Shown here in pieces: positions 44,216 to 53,065 of a DNA stretch of 64,000 nucleotides. A model generated the notes under the pieces. It was not told where the DNA came from, did not search any database, and saw only the letters and a list, made by a program, of their open reading frames with translations. The stretch's first letter is position 1. Every line of letters starts with the position of its first letter. The translations under genes were made by a program, and so were the position numbers. Source of the stretch: Roseiarcus sp963835955 (GTDB lineage Bacteria > Pseudomonadota > Alphaproteobacteria > Rhizobiales > Beijerinckiaceae); NCBI GenBank assembly GCA_963835955.1, contig CAWIHZ010000001.1, forward strand, positions 1 through 64,000, written 5' to 3'.

Positions 44216-44992
44216 TCAGTCCATTCGCATGGGGACGCCCGCCTCGGCCATACGCGCCTTGGCCTGCCGGATCGTGAATTCGCCGAAATGAAAGATCGAG
44301 GCGGCGAGCACGGCGCTGGCGTGGCCTTGCCTCACCCCGGCGACCAGGTCGTCAAGGTCGCCGACGCCGCCCGAGGCGATGACCGGAATTTGAACCGCGT
44401 CCGCGACCGCCCGGGTGAGTTCGAGGTCGAAGCCCTCTCTGGAGCCGTCGCGATCCATCGAGGTCAGGAGGATTTCGCCGGCGCCGAGCGCCGCGACCTC
44501 GCGCGCATAACCGATCGCCTCGATGCCGGTCGGCCGGCGTCCGCCGTGGGTGAAAATCTCCCAGCGCGGCCCCTCGCCCGCCCCGAAAACCCGCTTGGCG
44601 TCGATGGCGACGACGACGCACTGGCTGCCAAACTTCTGCGCCGCCTGGCGCACGAACTCGCGATTGGCGACCGCGGCCGAATTGATCGAAGCCTTGTCGG
44701 CGCCGGCGAGCAGCAGCTTTCGGATGTCGTCGGTGGTTCGCACGCCCCCACCCACCGTCAGCGGCATGAAGCAGACCTCCGCCGTGCGCGCTACGACGTC
44801 GAGCAATATGCCGCGGTCTTCGTGGCTGGCGGCGATGTCGAGAAAGCACAGTTCGTCCGCGCCCGCCCGGTCGTAGGCGATCGCGCACTCGACCGGGTCG
44901 CCGGCGTCGCGCAGATTGACGAAATTGACTCCCTTGACCACCCGGCCGTCCTTGACGTCCAGGCAGGGGATGACGCGCGCCTTGAGGGTCAT
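44216..44992 (-). CDS. hisF: Imidazole glycerol phosphate synthase cyclase subunit
   Basis: 258 residues. TIM barrel with MTLKARVIPCLDVKDGRVVK (catalytic Asp11), LTVGGGVRTTDDI, VVVAIDAKRV (catalytic Asp near 130) and IPVIASGGVG. With HisH it makes IGP and AICAR from PRFAR. It lies 36 bases after hisA and ends the hisH-hisA-hisF block bounded by inverted repeats. Confidence 0.97.
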   Translation of the reverse strand: MTLKARVIPCLDVKDGRVVKGVNFVNLRDAGDPVECAIAYDRAGADELCFLDIAASHEDRGILLDVVARTAEVCFMPLTVGGGVRTTDDIRKLLLAGADKASINSAAVANREFVRQAAQKFGSQCVVVAIDAKRVFGAGEGPRWEIFTHGGRRPTGIEAIGYAREVAALGAGEILLTSMDRDGSREGFDLELTRAVADAVQIPVIASGGVGDLDDLVAGVRQGHASAVLAASIFHFGEFTIRQAKARMAEAGVPMRMD

Positions 44993-45028
44993 GGAGCGGG
45001 TCCCTGGGGGCCGGGCGTTCCGCCGCCC

Positions 45029-45763
45029 TTACGCCCTGAGCAGCGCCAGCGCCTTGCGCGCATCGAGGCGCCCGTCGTAGAGCGCCCGGCCCGCGATCGC
45101 GCCGGCGAGGCGCGCGCAATCGGGCTCGGTGAGACGCCTGACGTCCTCGATCGAGGCGAGGCCGCCGGAGGCGATGACCGGAATCGACAGCGCGTCGGCG
45201 AGCGCGATCGTGGCGGGAATGTTGAGTCCGGAAAGCGCGCCGTCGCGCGAAATGTCGGTATAAACGATCGCGGCGACGCCGGCGTCCTCGAAGCGGCGGC
45301 CGAGATCGAGCGCCGAAACGTTCGAGGTCCGGGACCAGCCGTCGATGGCGACCTGACCTTCGCGGGCGTCGATTCCGACTGCGATCCGTCCGGGATAGAG
45401 CCGCGCCGCCTCGCGCACGAAATCGGGATCGCTGACCGCCGCGGTGCCGAGGATGACGCGCGTAACCCCGCTTTCCACCCAGCCGCGCACCGTCTTCATG
45501 TCGCGCACGCCGCCGCCGAGCTGCATTTTTATCGTGAGCCCGGCGAGAATGCGCCTGACCGCCTCGGCGTTGACCGGCTGGCCGGCGAAGGCGCCGTCGA
45601 GATCGACGACATGCAGATATTCGAACCCCTGATCGGCGAAAGCGCGCGCCTGGGCGGCCGGGTCGGCGTTGAATACGGTCGCCTTCGCCATGTCGCCGCG
45701 CAGGAGCCTCACGCACTCGCCGTTCTTGAGGTCGATGGCGGGAAAGAGAATCACGGGCGCCAT
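45029..45763 (-). CDS. hisA: ProFAR isomerase (HisA)
   Basis: 244 residues from ATG 45763. TIM barrel with VILFPAIDLKNGECVRLLRG (catalytic Asp11), QLGGGVRDMKTVRGWV, AVGIDAREGQVAI and YTDISRDGALSG. It isomerises ProFAR to PRFAR. Its start lies 13 bases inside hisH, so the two are translationally coupled. Confidence 0.97.
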   Translation of the reverse strand: MAPVILFPAIDLKNGECVRLLRGDMAKATVFNADPAAQARAFADQGFEYLHVVDLDGAFAGQPVNAEAVRRILAGLTIKMQLGGGVRDMKTVRGWVESGVTRVILGTAAVSDPDFVREAARLYPGRIAVGIDAREGQVAIDGWSRTSNVSALDLGRRFEDAGVAAIVYTDISRDGALSGLNIPATIALADALSIPVIASGGLASIEDVRRLTEPDCARLAGAIAGRALYDGRLDARKALALLRA

Positions 45764-46401
45764 CGCAGGAAGTTGGCGATCAGCGCCAGGCCGAGCGCCT
45801 GGCTCTTCTCGGGGTGGAATTGCGTGCCTGCGATGTTGTCGCGCGCGATGATCGCGGTCACCGGGCCGCCGTATTCGGCGGTCGCGACGACATCCGCCTC
45901 GTCTGACGGATAAAGCTGATAGGAATGGACGAAATAGGCGTGCAGACCGTTCGGGCCGGCATTCACGCCCTCGAGCAGCGGATGAACGCGCTTCACGTCG
46001 AGCGTGTTCCAGCCCATGTGCGGTATTTTCAGCGCCGGATCGCGGGGCCTGATCGGCGCGACGTCGCCGGCGATCCAGCCCAGGCCCGCTACGACGTCGT
46101 GCTCCAGCCCGCGGCTCGCAGTGAGCTGCGCGCCGACGCAAATCCCCAGAAAGGGCTTGCCGCGCTTTCGGACTGCTTCATCCAGCGCCTCGACCATGCC
46201 GGCGACGCCATCGAGCCCGCGTCGGCAATCGGCAAAGGCGCCGACGCCCGGCAAGACGATTTGGTCGGCGGCGAGCACGACTTCCGGCCGCGAAGCGACC
46301 ACGATTCCGCCGTTCGTTCCGGCGTCGCGGGCCGCCCGCTCGAAGGCCTTTTGCGCCGAGTGCAAATTGCCCGAGCCGTAGTCGATGATGGCGACCGTCA
46401 T
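45751..46401 (-). CDS. hisH: Imidazole glycerol phosphate synthase glutaminase subunit
   Basis: 216 residues from ATG 46401 (MTVAIIDYGSGNLHSAQKAF). A longer frame reads back into the palindromic repeat and is rejected. Class I glutamine amidotransferase with nucleophile Cys in FLGICVGAQL and His/Glu in GTQFHPEKSQ. It supplies ammonia to HisF. hisB ends 113 bases upstream, with repeat copy B in between. Confidence 0.97.
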   Translation of the reverse strand: MTVAIIDYGSGNLHSAQKAFERAARDAGTNGGIVVASRPEVVLAADQIVLPGVGAFADCRRGLDGVAGMVEALDEAVRKRGKPFLGICVGAQLTASRGLEHDVVAGLGWIAGDVAPIRPRDPALKIPHMGWNTLDVKRVHPLLEGVNAGPNGLHAYFVHSYQLYPSDEADVVATAEYGGPVTAIIARDNIAGTQFHPEKSQALGLALIANFLRWRP

Positions 46402-46416
46402 CGCATCCACGCCCTG

Positions 46417-46513
46417 GAGCATGATGCGATTTCGTTGAATCGCATCATGCTCTAGAGTCCCTGAAAACACGGGATTTTTGCGAAAAACCGGTATCCACTT
46501 TTTCGCATCCCGC
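46417..46513 (-). repeat. Dispersed ~100-bp palindromic repeat, copy B
   Basis: Inverted relative to copy A: the hairpin GCATGATGCGATT (46419-46431) with AATCGCATCATGC (46438-46450) comes first, then the complement of the AAAAAGTGGATACCGG segment. It ends within a few bases of the hisB stop codon (46515). With copy A it brackets hisF-hisA-hisH. Confidence 0.8.
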
Positions 46514-46514
46514 T

Positions 46515-47102
46515 CTATAGGGCGCCCTTGGTCGAGGGAACGCGCTCGGCCTGACGCGGATCGATCGCGATCGCGGCCTTCAGCGCCCGCGCGACGCCCT
46601 TAAAGCACAATTCGGCGATGTGATGACTGTTGGCGCCGTACAGAGTCTCGACGTGCAGCGTCAGCCCGGCGTTGCCGGCGAAGGCCTGGAAAAACTCGCG
46701 CACCAGCTCGGCGTCGAACGCGCCGATCCTCTCACTCGTAAACTCGGTCCTGAACACCAGAAACGGGCGACCCGAGACGTCGAGCGCGACCCGGGTCAGG
46801 GCCTCGTCCATCGGCAGGAGACAGTCGGCGTAACGGGTGAGACCCCGCTTGTCGCCGAGCGCCTTGGCGAGCGCTTGGCCGATGGCGATGCCGACGTCCT
46901 CGACCGTGTGGTGGTCGTCGATGTGGCGGTCGCCCTTGGCGCTGACGGTCAGGTCGATCAGGGAATGGCGCGCGAGCTGGTCGAGCATATGATCGAAAAA
47001 GCCGACGCCGGTCGAAATGTCGGACAGGCCCGATCCGTCGAGATCGAGGCTGACCTCGATGCTCGTCTCCCTGGTCTTGCGAGCGACCGCTGCCTTGCGC
47101 AT
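46515..47102 (-). CDS. hisB: Imidazoleglycerol-phosphate dehydratase
   Basis: 195 residues. The two metal-binding repeats are visible: GVGFFDHMLDQLARHSLID with DDHHTVEDVGI, and GANSHHIAELCFKGVARALK. It dehydrates IGP to imidazole acetol phosphate. It is the monofunctional form without a phosphatase domain. It is first in the order hisB-hisH-hisA-hisF, separated from hisH by a repeat. Confidence 0.97.
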   Translation of the reverse strand: MRKAAVARKTRETSIEVSLDLDGSGLSDISTGVGFFDHMLDQLARHSLIDLTVSAKGDRHIDDHHTVEDVGIAIGQALAKALGDKRGLTRYADCLLPMDEALTRVALDVSGRPFLVFRTEFTSERIGAFDAELVREFFQAFAGNAGLTLHVETLYGANSHHIAELCFKGVARALKAAIAIDPRQAERVPSTKGAL

Positions 47103-47333
47103 GGCGATTCCGAATGCCTCCGAGGTCGGGCGGGGGTGATAGCAAGCCCAGCGCCGATTGGCGACTCGGGGGACTTGGGCGAGGCCCCGCGCAGAAGCGG
47201 GTGCGCGACGCTGTGCGCATTTTGCGTCAAAAGCCGATTTTGGGTTTGCCGACCGCCTATCCTATTTGAACTTCCTCGTCGGGGCCTTGGCCCAGGTCGG
47301 AGGCGACGATCTCGGCAACGGTCCAAACGCGCG

Positions 47334-47540
47334 TCAGTCGACGGCGACCATCACATCGGAGGCCTTGATGACCGCATAGGCCTTTTGGCCCTTCTTGAGC
47401 TTCAACTCGTCGACCGCCTCGTTGGTGATCGAGGCCGTGACCGCGGCGCCGCCGACGTCGATGCGGACATGTGAGGTTGTCGCCCCCTTGACCACGTCGA
47501 TGATCGTTCCGGCGAGCTGATTGCGCGCGCTGATTTTCAT
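47334..47540 (-). CDS. Molbindin-like molybdate-binding protein (single TOBE/Mop domain)
   Basis: 68 residues from ATG 47540, with a TTG one codon upstream. One Mop domain: KISARNQLAGTIIDVVKGAT, VRIDVGGAAVTASITNEAVD, LKKGQKAYAVIKASDVMVAV. Such proteins assemble into oligomers that store molybdate or tungstate. It is divergent from modABC with a ModE-type palindrome between them, so both are probably under molybdate control. Confidence 0.9.
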   Translation of the reverse strand: MKISARNQLAGTIIDVVKGATTSHVRIDVGGAAVTASITNEAVDELKLKKGQKAYAVIKASDVMVAVD

Positions 47541-47579
47541 CAAGACCTCCGCTTGCGCCTTTTGGAATGGACGTATCCG

Positions 47580-47603
47580 CGTTATCTATCACGGTATATA
47601 ACG
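47580..47603. promoter_or_regulatory. ModE-type operator between mop and modA
   Basis: CGTTATCTA (47580-47588), six bases, TATATAACG (47595-47603): an inverted repeat with one mismatch that matches the ModE consensus form ATCGnTATATA-N6-TATATAACGAT, the right arm being complete through ACGAT (47605). It lies 40 bases from the mop start and 89 from the modA start. A ModE/MopA-type regulator is expected elsewhere in the genome, since none is in the window. Confidence 0.75.
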
Positions 47604-47691
47604 ATACGCGAGCCTTCGTGATGATTGGAGCTGGGCTGCTTCAATGCGTCGCGCTCGGCCGCTTTCAGAGGCGCCAGCCGGTTCGGAGACG

Positions 47692-48441
47692 ATGATGAAG
47701 CCCGTAATGTTTGTAGCTGCGCTCGCCGCGCTCGCGGCGTCGCTTTCGGCCTCGGCCAAGGCGGGGCAGACCCACGTCGCGGTCGCGGCCAATTTCACCG
47801 AGCCGGCGAAAGAAATCGCCGCGCTTTTCAAGCAGAAGACGGGCGACGAGGCGGTGCTGAGCTTCGGCGCTTCCGGCGCCTTCTTCACCCAGATCACCCA
47901 TGACGCGCCGTTCGAGGTTTTCCTGTCGGCCGACGAGGAGCGGCCGAAGGCCGCGGTCGATCAAGGGTTTGCGGTTTCCGGCAGCCGCTTCACCTATGCG
48001 ATCGGCAGGCTGGCGCTGTGGAGCGGGGTCGTCGACGTGACCAATGGCGAGGCGGCGCTGAAGGCGGGCAATTTCGCCAAGCTGGCGATCGCCAATCCGG
48101 TCGCCGCGCCCTACGGAGCCGCCGCGGTCGAAACCATGAAGGCGCTCGGCGTTTACAAAGCCTTGCAGTCCAGGATCGTGCAGGGCGACAGCGTCGCCCA
48201 GGCGTTCCAGTTCGTCGACACCAGGAATGCGGAGGTCGGCTTCGTCGCGCTTTCCCAACTGTTCAACATCACTGCCGGAACGAGGTGGGAAGTTCCGCAG
48301 AGCCTCTATGCGCCGATCCGTCAGGACGCCGTTCTGCTGAAAAGGGGGGCGAAGGACGAGGCGGCGATTGCGTTTCTGAAGTTCCTCAAGGGCCCGGAGG
48401 CGCGCGCCGTCATCGAGAAATTCGGCTACGCGATCGAGTAG
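47692..48441 (+). CDS. modA: Molybdate ABC transporter substrate-binding protein
   Basis: 249 residues from ATG 47692 (an in-frame ATG at 47644 lies before the signal peptide). The signal peptide is MMKPVMFVAALAALAASLSA. The mature protein has VAVAANFTEPAKEIAALFKQ, SFGASGAFFTQI and DAPFEVFLSADEERP, the ModA oxyanion-binding pattern. It works in the periplasm. modB follows after seven bases. Confidence 0.95.
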   Translation: MMKPVMFVAALAALAASLSASAKAGQTHVAVAANFTEPAKEIAALFKQKTGDEAVLSFGASGAFFTQITHDAPFEVFLSADEERPKAAVDQGFAVSGSRFTYAIGRLALWSGVVDVTNGEAALKAGNFAKLAIANPVAAPYGAAAVETMKALGVYKALQSRIVQGDSVAQAFQFVDTRNAEVGFVALSQLFNITAGTRWEVPQSLYAPIRQDAVLLKRGAKDEAAIAFLKFLKGPEARAVIEKFGYAIE

Positions 48442-48448
48442 GCGCAAC

Positions 48449-49135
48449 GTGCAGAGCTTTCCGGCCGAAATCTGGACGCCGATCCGTCTGACGATCGAAC
48501 TCGCGACCGTTACGACGCTTGCGCTGCTGGTGGTCGCGACGCCGCTCGCCTGGTGGCTGGCGCGGTCGCGCGCCTGGTTCAAGGAGGGCGTGGCGGCGAT
48601 CGTCTCCCTGCCGATCGTCCTGCCGCCGACGGTGCTCGGCTTCTATCTCTTGATCGCGCTGGGGCCGGACGGGCCGGGCGGCCTGCTCGCCGGCCTCTGG
48701 GGCGCGCGCACGCTCGCTTTCACCTTCACCGGGCTGGTCATCGGCTCGATCATCTCCTCGGCGCCCTTTGTCGTGCAGCCGATCCGCAACGCATTTGCGG
48801 CCGTCGGCGACCGTCCGCTCGAAGTCGCGGCCACCCTGCGCGCCTCGCCGCGCCGCGCCTTCTGGACCGTCGCTCTGCCGCTGGCCAGTCCCGGCCTGCT
48901 GACCGGCGCGGTTTTGGGCTTTGCGCACACCGTTGGCGAGTTTGGGGTCATCCTGATGATCGGCGGCAACATTCCCGGCCGCACCAGAGTGATGTCGACC
49001 GCCATTTTCGATTTCGTCGAGACGATGCGGTGGCGCGAGGCCAACCTCCTCGCCGGCGGCATGGTCGCCTTCGCCTTCGCCGTCATTCTCACGATGACCC
49101 TGCTCGAAAAGCGCTTCGCGCGAGCGCGCGCATGA
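48449..49135 (+). CDS. modB: Molybdate ABC transporter permease
   Basis: 228 residues from GTG 48449. It has five to six membrane helices and the permease EAA loop near EVAATLRASPRRAFWTVALP. ModB-type motif GEFGVILMIGGNIPG follows. Its stop overlaps modC by ATGA (49132-49135). Confidence 0.94.
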   Translation: MQSFPAEIWTPIRLTIELATVTTLALLVVATPLAWWLARSRAWFKEGVAAIVSLPIVLPPTVLGFYLLIALGPDGPGGLLAGLWGARTLAFTFTGLVIGSIISSAPFVVQPIRNAFAAVGDRPLEVAATLRASPRRAFWTVALPLASPGLLTGAVLGFAHTVGEFGVILMIGGNIPGRTRVMSTAIFDFVETMRWREANLLAGGMVAFAFAVILTMTLLEKRFARARA

Positions 49136-50253
49136 CGACGGACCATGCGATCCGCGCGCAGTTCCGGGGAACGATCGGCAAGTTTTCGCTCGACGCCGGC
49201 TTCGCCGCGCCGGCGTCGGGCCTGACCGCCCTGTTCGGCCCCTCCGGTTGCGGAAAGACGACGGTCTTGCGCTGCATCGCCGGGCTGCAGCGCGTCGACG
49301 ACGGTTATTGCTCGATCGACGGCGATATCTGGCAGACGCGTGAGGGAATCTTCCTGCCGACCCATCGCCGTCCGCTCGGCTACGTCTTCCAGGAAGCGAG
49401 CCTGTTCGCCCACCTCACCGTGCGCCGCAATTTGCTGTACGGCGCGCCGCGAGACGACGACGACGCGTCGCGCCGGAGAATCGCCTTCGACGAAGTCGTC
49501 GACCTCCTCGGGGTGGCGCCGTTGCTCGAGCGGTCCCCGCGCAATCTCTCCGGCGGCGAACGCCAGCGGGTGGCGATCGGCCGCGCTCTGCTGTCGCAAC
49601 CAAAACTGCTGTTGATGGACGAGCCCCTGTCGGCGCTCGACCGGGCGACCAAGAACGAGATCCTGCCGTTCATCGAGCGGCTGCGCGACCGCCTGTCCTT
49701 GCCGGTCGTCTACGTCACCCACGACCTCGCCGAAGTCGAACGGCTCGCCGATCAAATCGTGCTGATGGAGAAGGGCCGGGTGATCGCGGCTGGACCGCTC
49801 GCCGACCTGCAAAGCGACCCGAACCTGCCGCTGGCGATTGCGCGCGAAGCGGCGGTCAGCCTCGACGCCGTGATCGAAGCCCACGACTCCCGCTACGGCC
49901 TTTTGACCCTTCGCGTAAACCGCGGCAGCTTCATCGTGCCTGCGCCGCCGGCGAGGATCGGAGAACGCCGCCGCCTTCGGGTCGTCGCCGCCGACGTCAG
50001 TCTCGCCCGCGAGCGGCCGGGCCCGAGCTCCATTCTCAACGTCCTGCCGGCGCGCGTCGTTTCCGGCGCCCCGGTCGATCCGGACGTTCTGGTCGTCGTG
50101 CTCGCGCTCGGAGCCGACGGCGGCGGGGACCGCCTTCTCGCCCGCGTCACCCGCAAGTCGTGGGAGCAGCTGGGCCTTTCCGAAGGGGTCGGCGTTCACG
50201 CTCAGGTGAAAGCCGTCGCGCTCGGGCCGGGACGGGGCGACGTTTTCGCGTAG
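49132..50253 (+). CDS. modC: Molybdate ABC transporter ATP-binding protein
   Basis: 373 residues from ATG 49132. Walker A FGPSGCGKTTVLRCIAGLQ, ABC signature LSGGERQRVAIGRAL, Walker B LLMDEPLSALD and switch His in YVTHDLAEVERLAD. The C-terminal TOBE region (about 295-365) contains SILNVLPARVVSG and provides a second molybdate site. Last gene of modABC. Confidence 0.95.
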   Translation: MTTDHAIRAQFRGTIGKFSLDAGFAAPASGLTALFGPSGCGKTTVLRCIAGLQRVDDGYCSIDGDIWQTREGIFLPTHRRPLGYVFQEASLFAHLTVRRNLLYGAPRDDDDASRRRIAFDEVVDLLGVAPLLERSPRNLSGGERQRVAIGRALLSQPKLLLMDEPLSALDRATKNEILPFIERLRDRLSLPVVYVTHDLAEVERLADQIVLMEKGRVIAAGPLADLQSDPNLPLAIAREAAVSLDAVIEAHDSRYGLLTLRVNRGSFIVPAPPARIGERRRLRVVAADVSLARERPGPSSILNVLPARVVSGAPVDPDVLVVVLALGADGGGDRLLARVTRKSWEQLGLSEGVGVHAQVKAVALGPGRGDVFA

Positions 50254-50406
50254 TCCCGGGCCGCGAGGGCCGCCCGCGGCGGAAATTCGATTCCCCTCGG
50301 CGCGCTTCGGCGCTAAGTTCGCCGCGCCGGCTCAGGAGCCTCGGCGGCGGGAAGGCCGGTCGCGCCGGCGAGATACGCGCGTTTCTGGTCTGGAGCGATT
50401 GGGGTC

Positions 50407-53004
50407 GTGGAGGACAGGACGGTATTTCAGCCAGGCGCCGGCGGCAGCGTTCGACCGGGAGTGCGCCTCAACGGCATTTATGAGATCGAGCGACTGATCG
50501 CCCAGGGCGGAATGGGCGAGGTGTACCGGGGATTCAACATCCAGACCCGCGACCCGGTCGCGATCAAGATGATCCGGCCCGAGCTTTCCAACAATCCCGA
50601 CGTTTTCGACCTGTTCCGGCGCGAGGCCTCGATCCTGCACACGCTCCAGCATGAGGCGATTGTGCGTTATTTCGTGTTTTCGGTCGATCCCGATCTTCGG
50701 CGCGCCTATCTGGCGATGGAGTTCGTCGACGGGCCGTCGCTGTCCACGCGGCTCGCCTCCGGCCCGCTTCCGCTCGCCGACGTTAAAATCCTGCAGAAAC
50801 GCATCGGCTCCGCGCTCGACACCGCCCATCGCCTGGGCGTCGTCCACCGCGACATCTCTTCCGACAACGTCATTCTGCCGGACAACGATGTGCGCAGCGC
50901 CAAGATCATCGACTTCGGCATCGCGCGCTCGCACCGGCCGGGCGAGGGCACGATCATCGGCGACGGGTTCGCGGGAAAATACAACTACGTCTCGCCCGAG
51001 CAGCTTGGCCTCGCCGGCGGCGACGTCACCTTGAAATCCGATATTTACAGTTTTGGTTTGGTTTTGGTCGAAGCCCTGCGCGGACGGCCAATCGACATGA
51101 GCGGCTCCCCGGCCGAGGTGATCGAGAAACGTCGCGCCATGCCCAATCTTTCCGACATCGACCCTTCGATCCGCCCGCTCATTGAGGCGATGCTGCAACC
51201 GCTGCCGGCGAACCGCCCCCAGAGCATGGCGGCCGTGGCCGCATGGGAGGCGCCCGGCAGGGCTGGACTTGTTCTGCCCCGCGCGGGAGCGGGCAAGACC
51301 GCGCGGTCGGATAAATCATCCGGCGGGCGCGCGGCCGCGATCCTCGGCGCGCTGATCGCAATCGGCAGCGTCGCGGGGGCGGGCTACGTCTACCGCGACG
51401 ACCTGGGGCAATGGGGTCGGTCCATCCTTGGATCGACAGCGCCCGTAACCTCGCCGATCAAACCGCCGCCGGTCGGGCCGACGGCGCAAACGCCGGCGTC
51501 TCAGCAGCAGGCGACGACTGGGACGTCAAAGCCGCCGCCGACGGCGCAGCCGACCGGTCAGGCGGCGGCTCCGCCGAAGCCTGCGCCTTCGCCCGGCGAG
51601 CCGGCCAACCCGCCGGCAAAGCACGTTCCAACCAGCGCGGAACTGGTCGACGCCATGCCGCCGCACGCGCCGCAGGCGTCCGTCGACCTGCCCCCGGCGA
51701 CGGTCGGCGCGCTCTACCGGGCCGAGCTCCCCGCGTTCATCGATCAGGGCGGCAAGGGCCTGCGGCTCGCGGCCGCATCCGCGCCTGACGGAATGGCGTT
51801 CAAGGATCTCGGCGACGGCAAGGGCGAGATCGCAGGCACGCCGACGCGGCCCGGAACCGCCGCGATCGAGGTCGTCGCAACCAACCACAATGGCATGACC
51901 GCGCAGATGACCGCGCGGATCGACATCGCCGGCAGAGCGCAGACCGTGTCGCCGACCGCCCCTGCGGCAGTTTCCAAACCTTCCGTCCGGCCTGGGCAAG
52001 CCGAAGAGCCGCCCCACGCTTCGGTTCCTCACGCCCCTCAGGCCGGGCCGCCTCCCCAGAGCCCGCCGCTGGCGGCGCTTCCCGCTTTGCCGCCATTGGC
52101 GCCGGCGCCTCCGCCCGCCATCGCGCCTCCGACGCCTGCGGCGCAACCTGCGATCGCGTCTCAGTCGCCTTCGATCCCTGCGCCTCAAGTCGCGACCGCG
52201 CCTCCGGCCGCGCCTCAGTCGCCTCTCGCGCCCCCGCCTCAAGTCGCGACGACGCCCGCATCCGCGCCGCAATCGCCTCCCCTGCCGGCGCCGCAAGCGT
52301 CGACGACGCCCCAGGCGCCAGCGGCCGCGCCGGCGTCCCCGCCGCCGAATCAGCAGCTCTCCGCGCTCGAACCGACGCCGGCGCTGTCCGCGATCGACAA
52401 GGCGAAGGCCTTTGTCAGCGGGTTTAACGGCGGCGATTGCTTTCTCGTCAAGCCGATGTCGGGCTCCAGCGATCCGAACGCCTATTTGGCGGTCGGCCGC
52501 GAACTGCAACCCTTCGAGCGTTTCAACTCGGCCTACACGAGCAAAGTCGGCGCCGAGCCGCAACTGAGCGTGCGCCTGATCACGCCCTCCGAGTGCCCGG
52601 CGCTCGACCTGATACGGCTAGGAACGGCCGCGGGCGCCTCGGCTCCGCACATCGAGCTTGCGAACTACAGCGTCGCCAGAGGCAGGTCGCTGAAGGGGAC
52701 GATCGCCAATTTGGACGGCCGGAGTCTGGTCCTGATGCTGGTCGGCGACGACGGCGTCGCCTATCGGCTCGAGACGAAGCCGGTCCCGGGGCGGGACGCG
52801 GCGACCTTCGACGTGCCGCTCACGCCCGACGCCTCCTCGATCGGCCCGATGCAGATCCTCCTCGCCATCGTTTCGGCCAAGCCGATCCCGGCCCTGGACT
52901 CATTCCGCTCGGGGCCGTTGAATTCGATCAAGGCGCAACTAGTGGGCGACGCGCGCGACGGCGCGGTCTCGGTCGGGGCCGACTTCTTCAAATTTGCCGA
53001 TTAG
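50407..53004 (+). CDS. Transmembrane Ser/Thr protein kinase with Pro-rich, cadherin-like and C-terminal extracytoplasmic regions
   Basis: 865 residues from GTG 50407. Kinase domain about 22-285: LIAQGGMGEVYRGF (Gly loop), VAIKMI, catalytic HRDISSDNVIL near 147 and IIDFGIARS. The usual Lys of HRDxK is Ser here, which is tolerated in PpkA-like kinases. A single membrane helix (AAILGALIAIGSVAGAGYVY) lies near 315-335. Outside are Pro/Ala-rich stretches (about 350-420 and 530-655), a cadherin/He_PIG-like module (PPATVGALYRAELPAF ... GEIAGTPTRPGTAAIEVVAT) and a C-terminal domain with KAFVSGFNGGDCFLVKP. No type VI secretion genes are nearby. Substrates unknown. Confidence 0.88.
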   Translation: MEDRTVFQPGAGGSVRPGVRLNGIYEIERLIAQGGMGEVYRGFNIQTRDPVAIKMIRPELSNNPDVFDLFRREASILHTLQHEAIVRYFVFSVDPDLRRAYLAMEFVDGPSLSTRLASGPLPLADVKILQKRIGSALDTAHRLGVVHRDISSDNVILPDNDVRSAKIIDFGIARSHRPGEGTIIGDGFAGKYNYVSPEQLGLAGGDVTLKSDIYSFGLVLVEALRGRPIDMSGSPAEVIEKRRAMPNLSDIDPSIRPLIEAMLQPLPANRPQSMAAVAAWEAPGRAGLVLPRAGAGKTARSDKSSGGRAAAILGALIAIGSVAGAGYVYRDDLGQWGRSILGSTAPVTSPIKPPPVGPTAQTPASQQQATTGTSKPPPTAQPTGQAAAPPKPAPSPGEPANPPAKHVPTSAELVDAMPPHAPQASVDLPPATVGALYRAELPAFIDQGGKGLRLAAASAPDGMAFKDLGDGKGEIAGTPTRPGTAAIEVVATNHNGMTAQMTARIDIAGRAQTVSPTAPAAVSKPSVRPGQAEEPPHASVPHAPQAGPPPQSPPLAALPALPPLAPAPPPAIAPPTPAAQPAIASQSPSIPAPQVATAPPAAPQSPLAPPPQVATTPASAPQSPPLPAPQASTTPQAPAAAPASPPPNQQLSALEPTPALSAIDKAKAFVSGFNGGDCFLVKPMSGSSDPNAYLAVGRELQPFERFNSAYTSKVGAEPQLSVRLITPSECPALDLIRLGTAAGASAPHIELANYSVARGRSLKGTIANLDGRSLVLMLVGDDGVAYRLETKPVPGRDAATFDVPLTPDASSIGPMQILLAIVSAKPIPALDSFRSGPLNSIKAQLVGDARDGAVSVGADFFKFAD

Positions 53005-53009
53005 CGAGG

Positions 53010-53034
53010 GATGCGATTTAAACGAAATCGCATC
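53010..53034. repeat. GATGCGATTT hairpin between convergent genes
   Basis: GATGCGATTT (53010-53019) and AAATCGCATC (53025-53034) form a perfect 10-bp stem with a five-base loop. It is a short relative of the 13-bp hairpin of the dispersed repeat. It sits between the convergent kinase and epimerase genes and may act as a bidirectional terminator. Confidence 0.6.
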
Positions 53035-53065
53035 ACGCTTGAGCGCGACGTCTCGTGGGGCCACG

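Noticed and set aside
46401..46470. Upstream start for hisH at 46470
   Set aside because: The extra 23 codons read through the dispersed palindromic repeat. HisH family sequence starts at MTVAIIDYGSG (46401).
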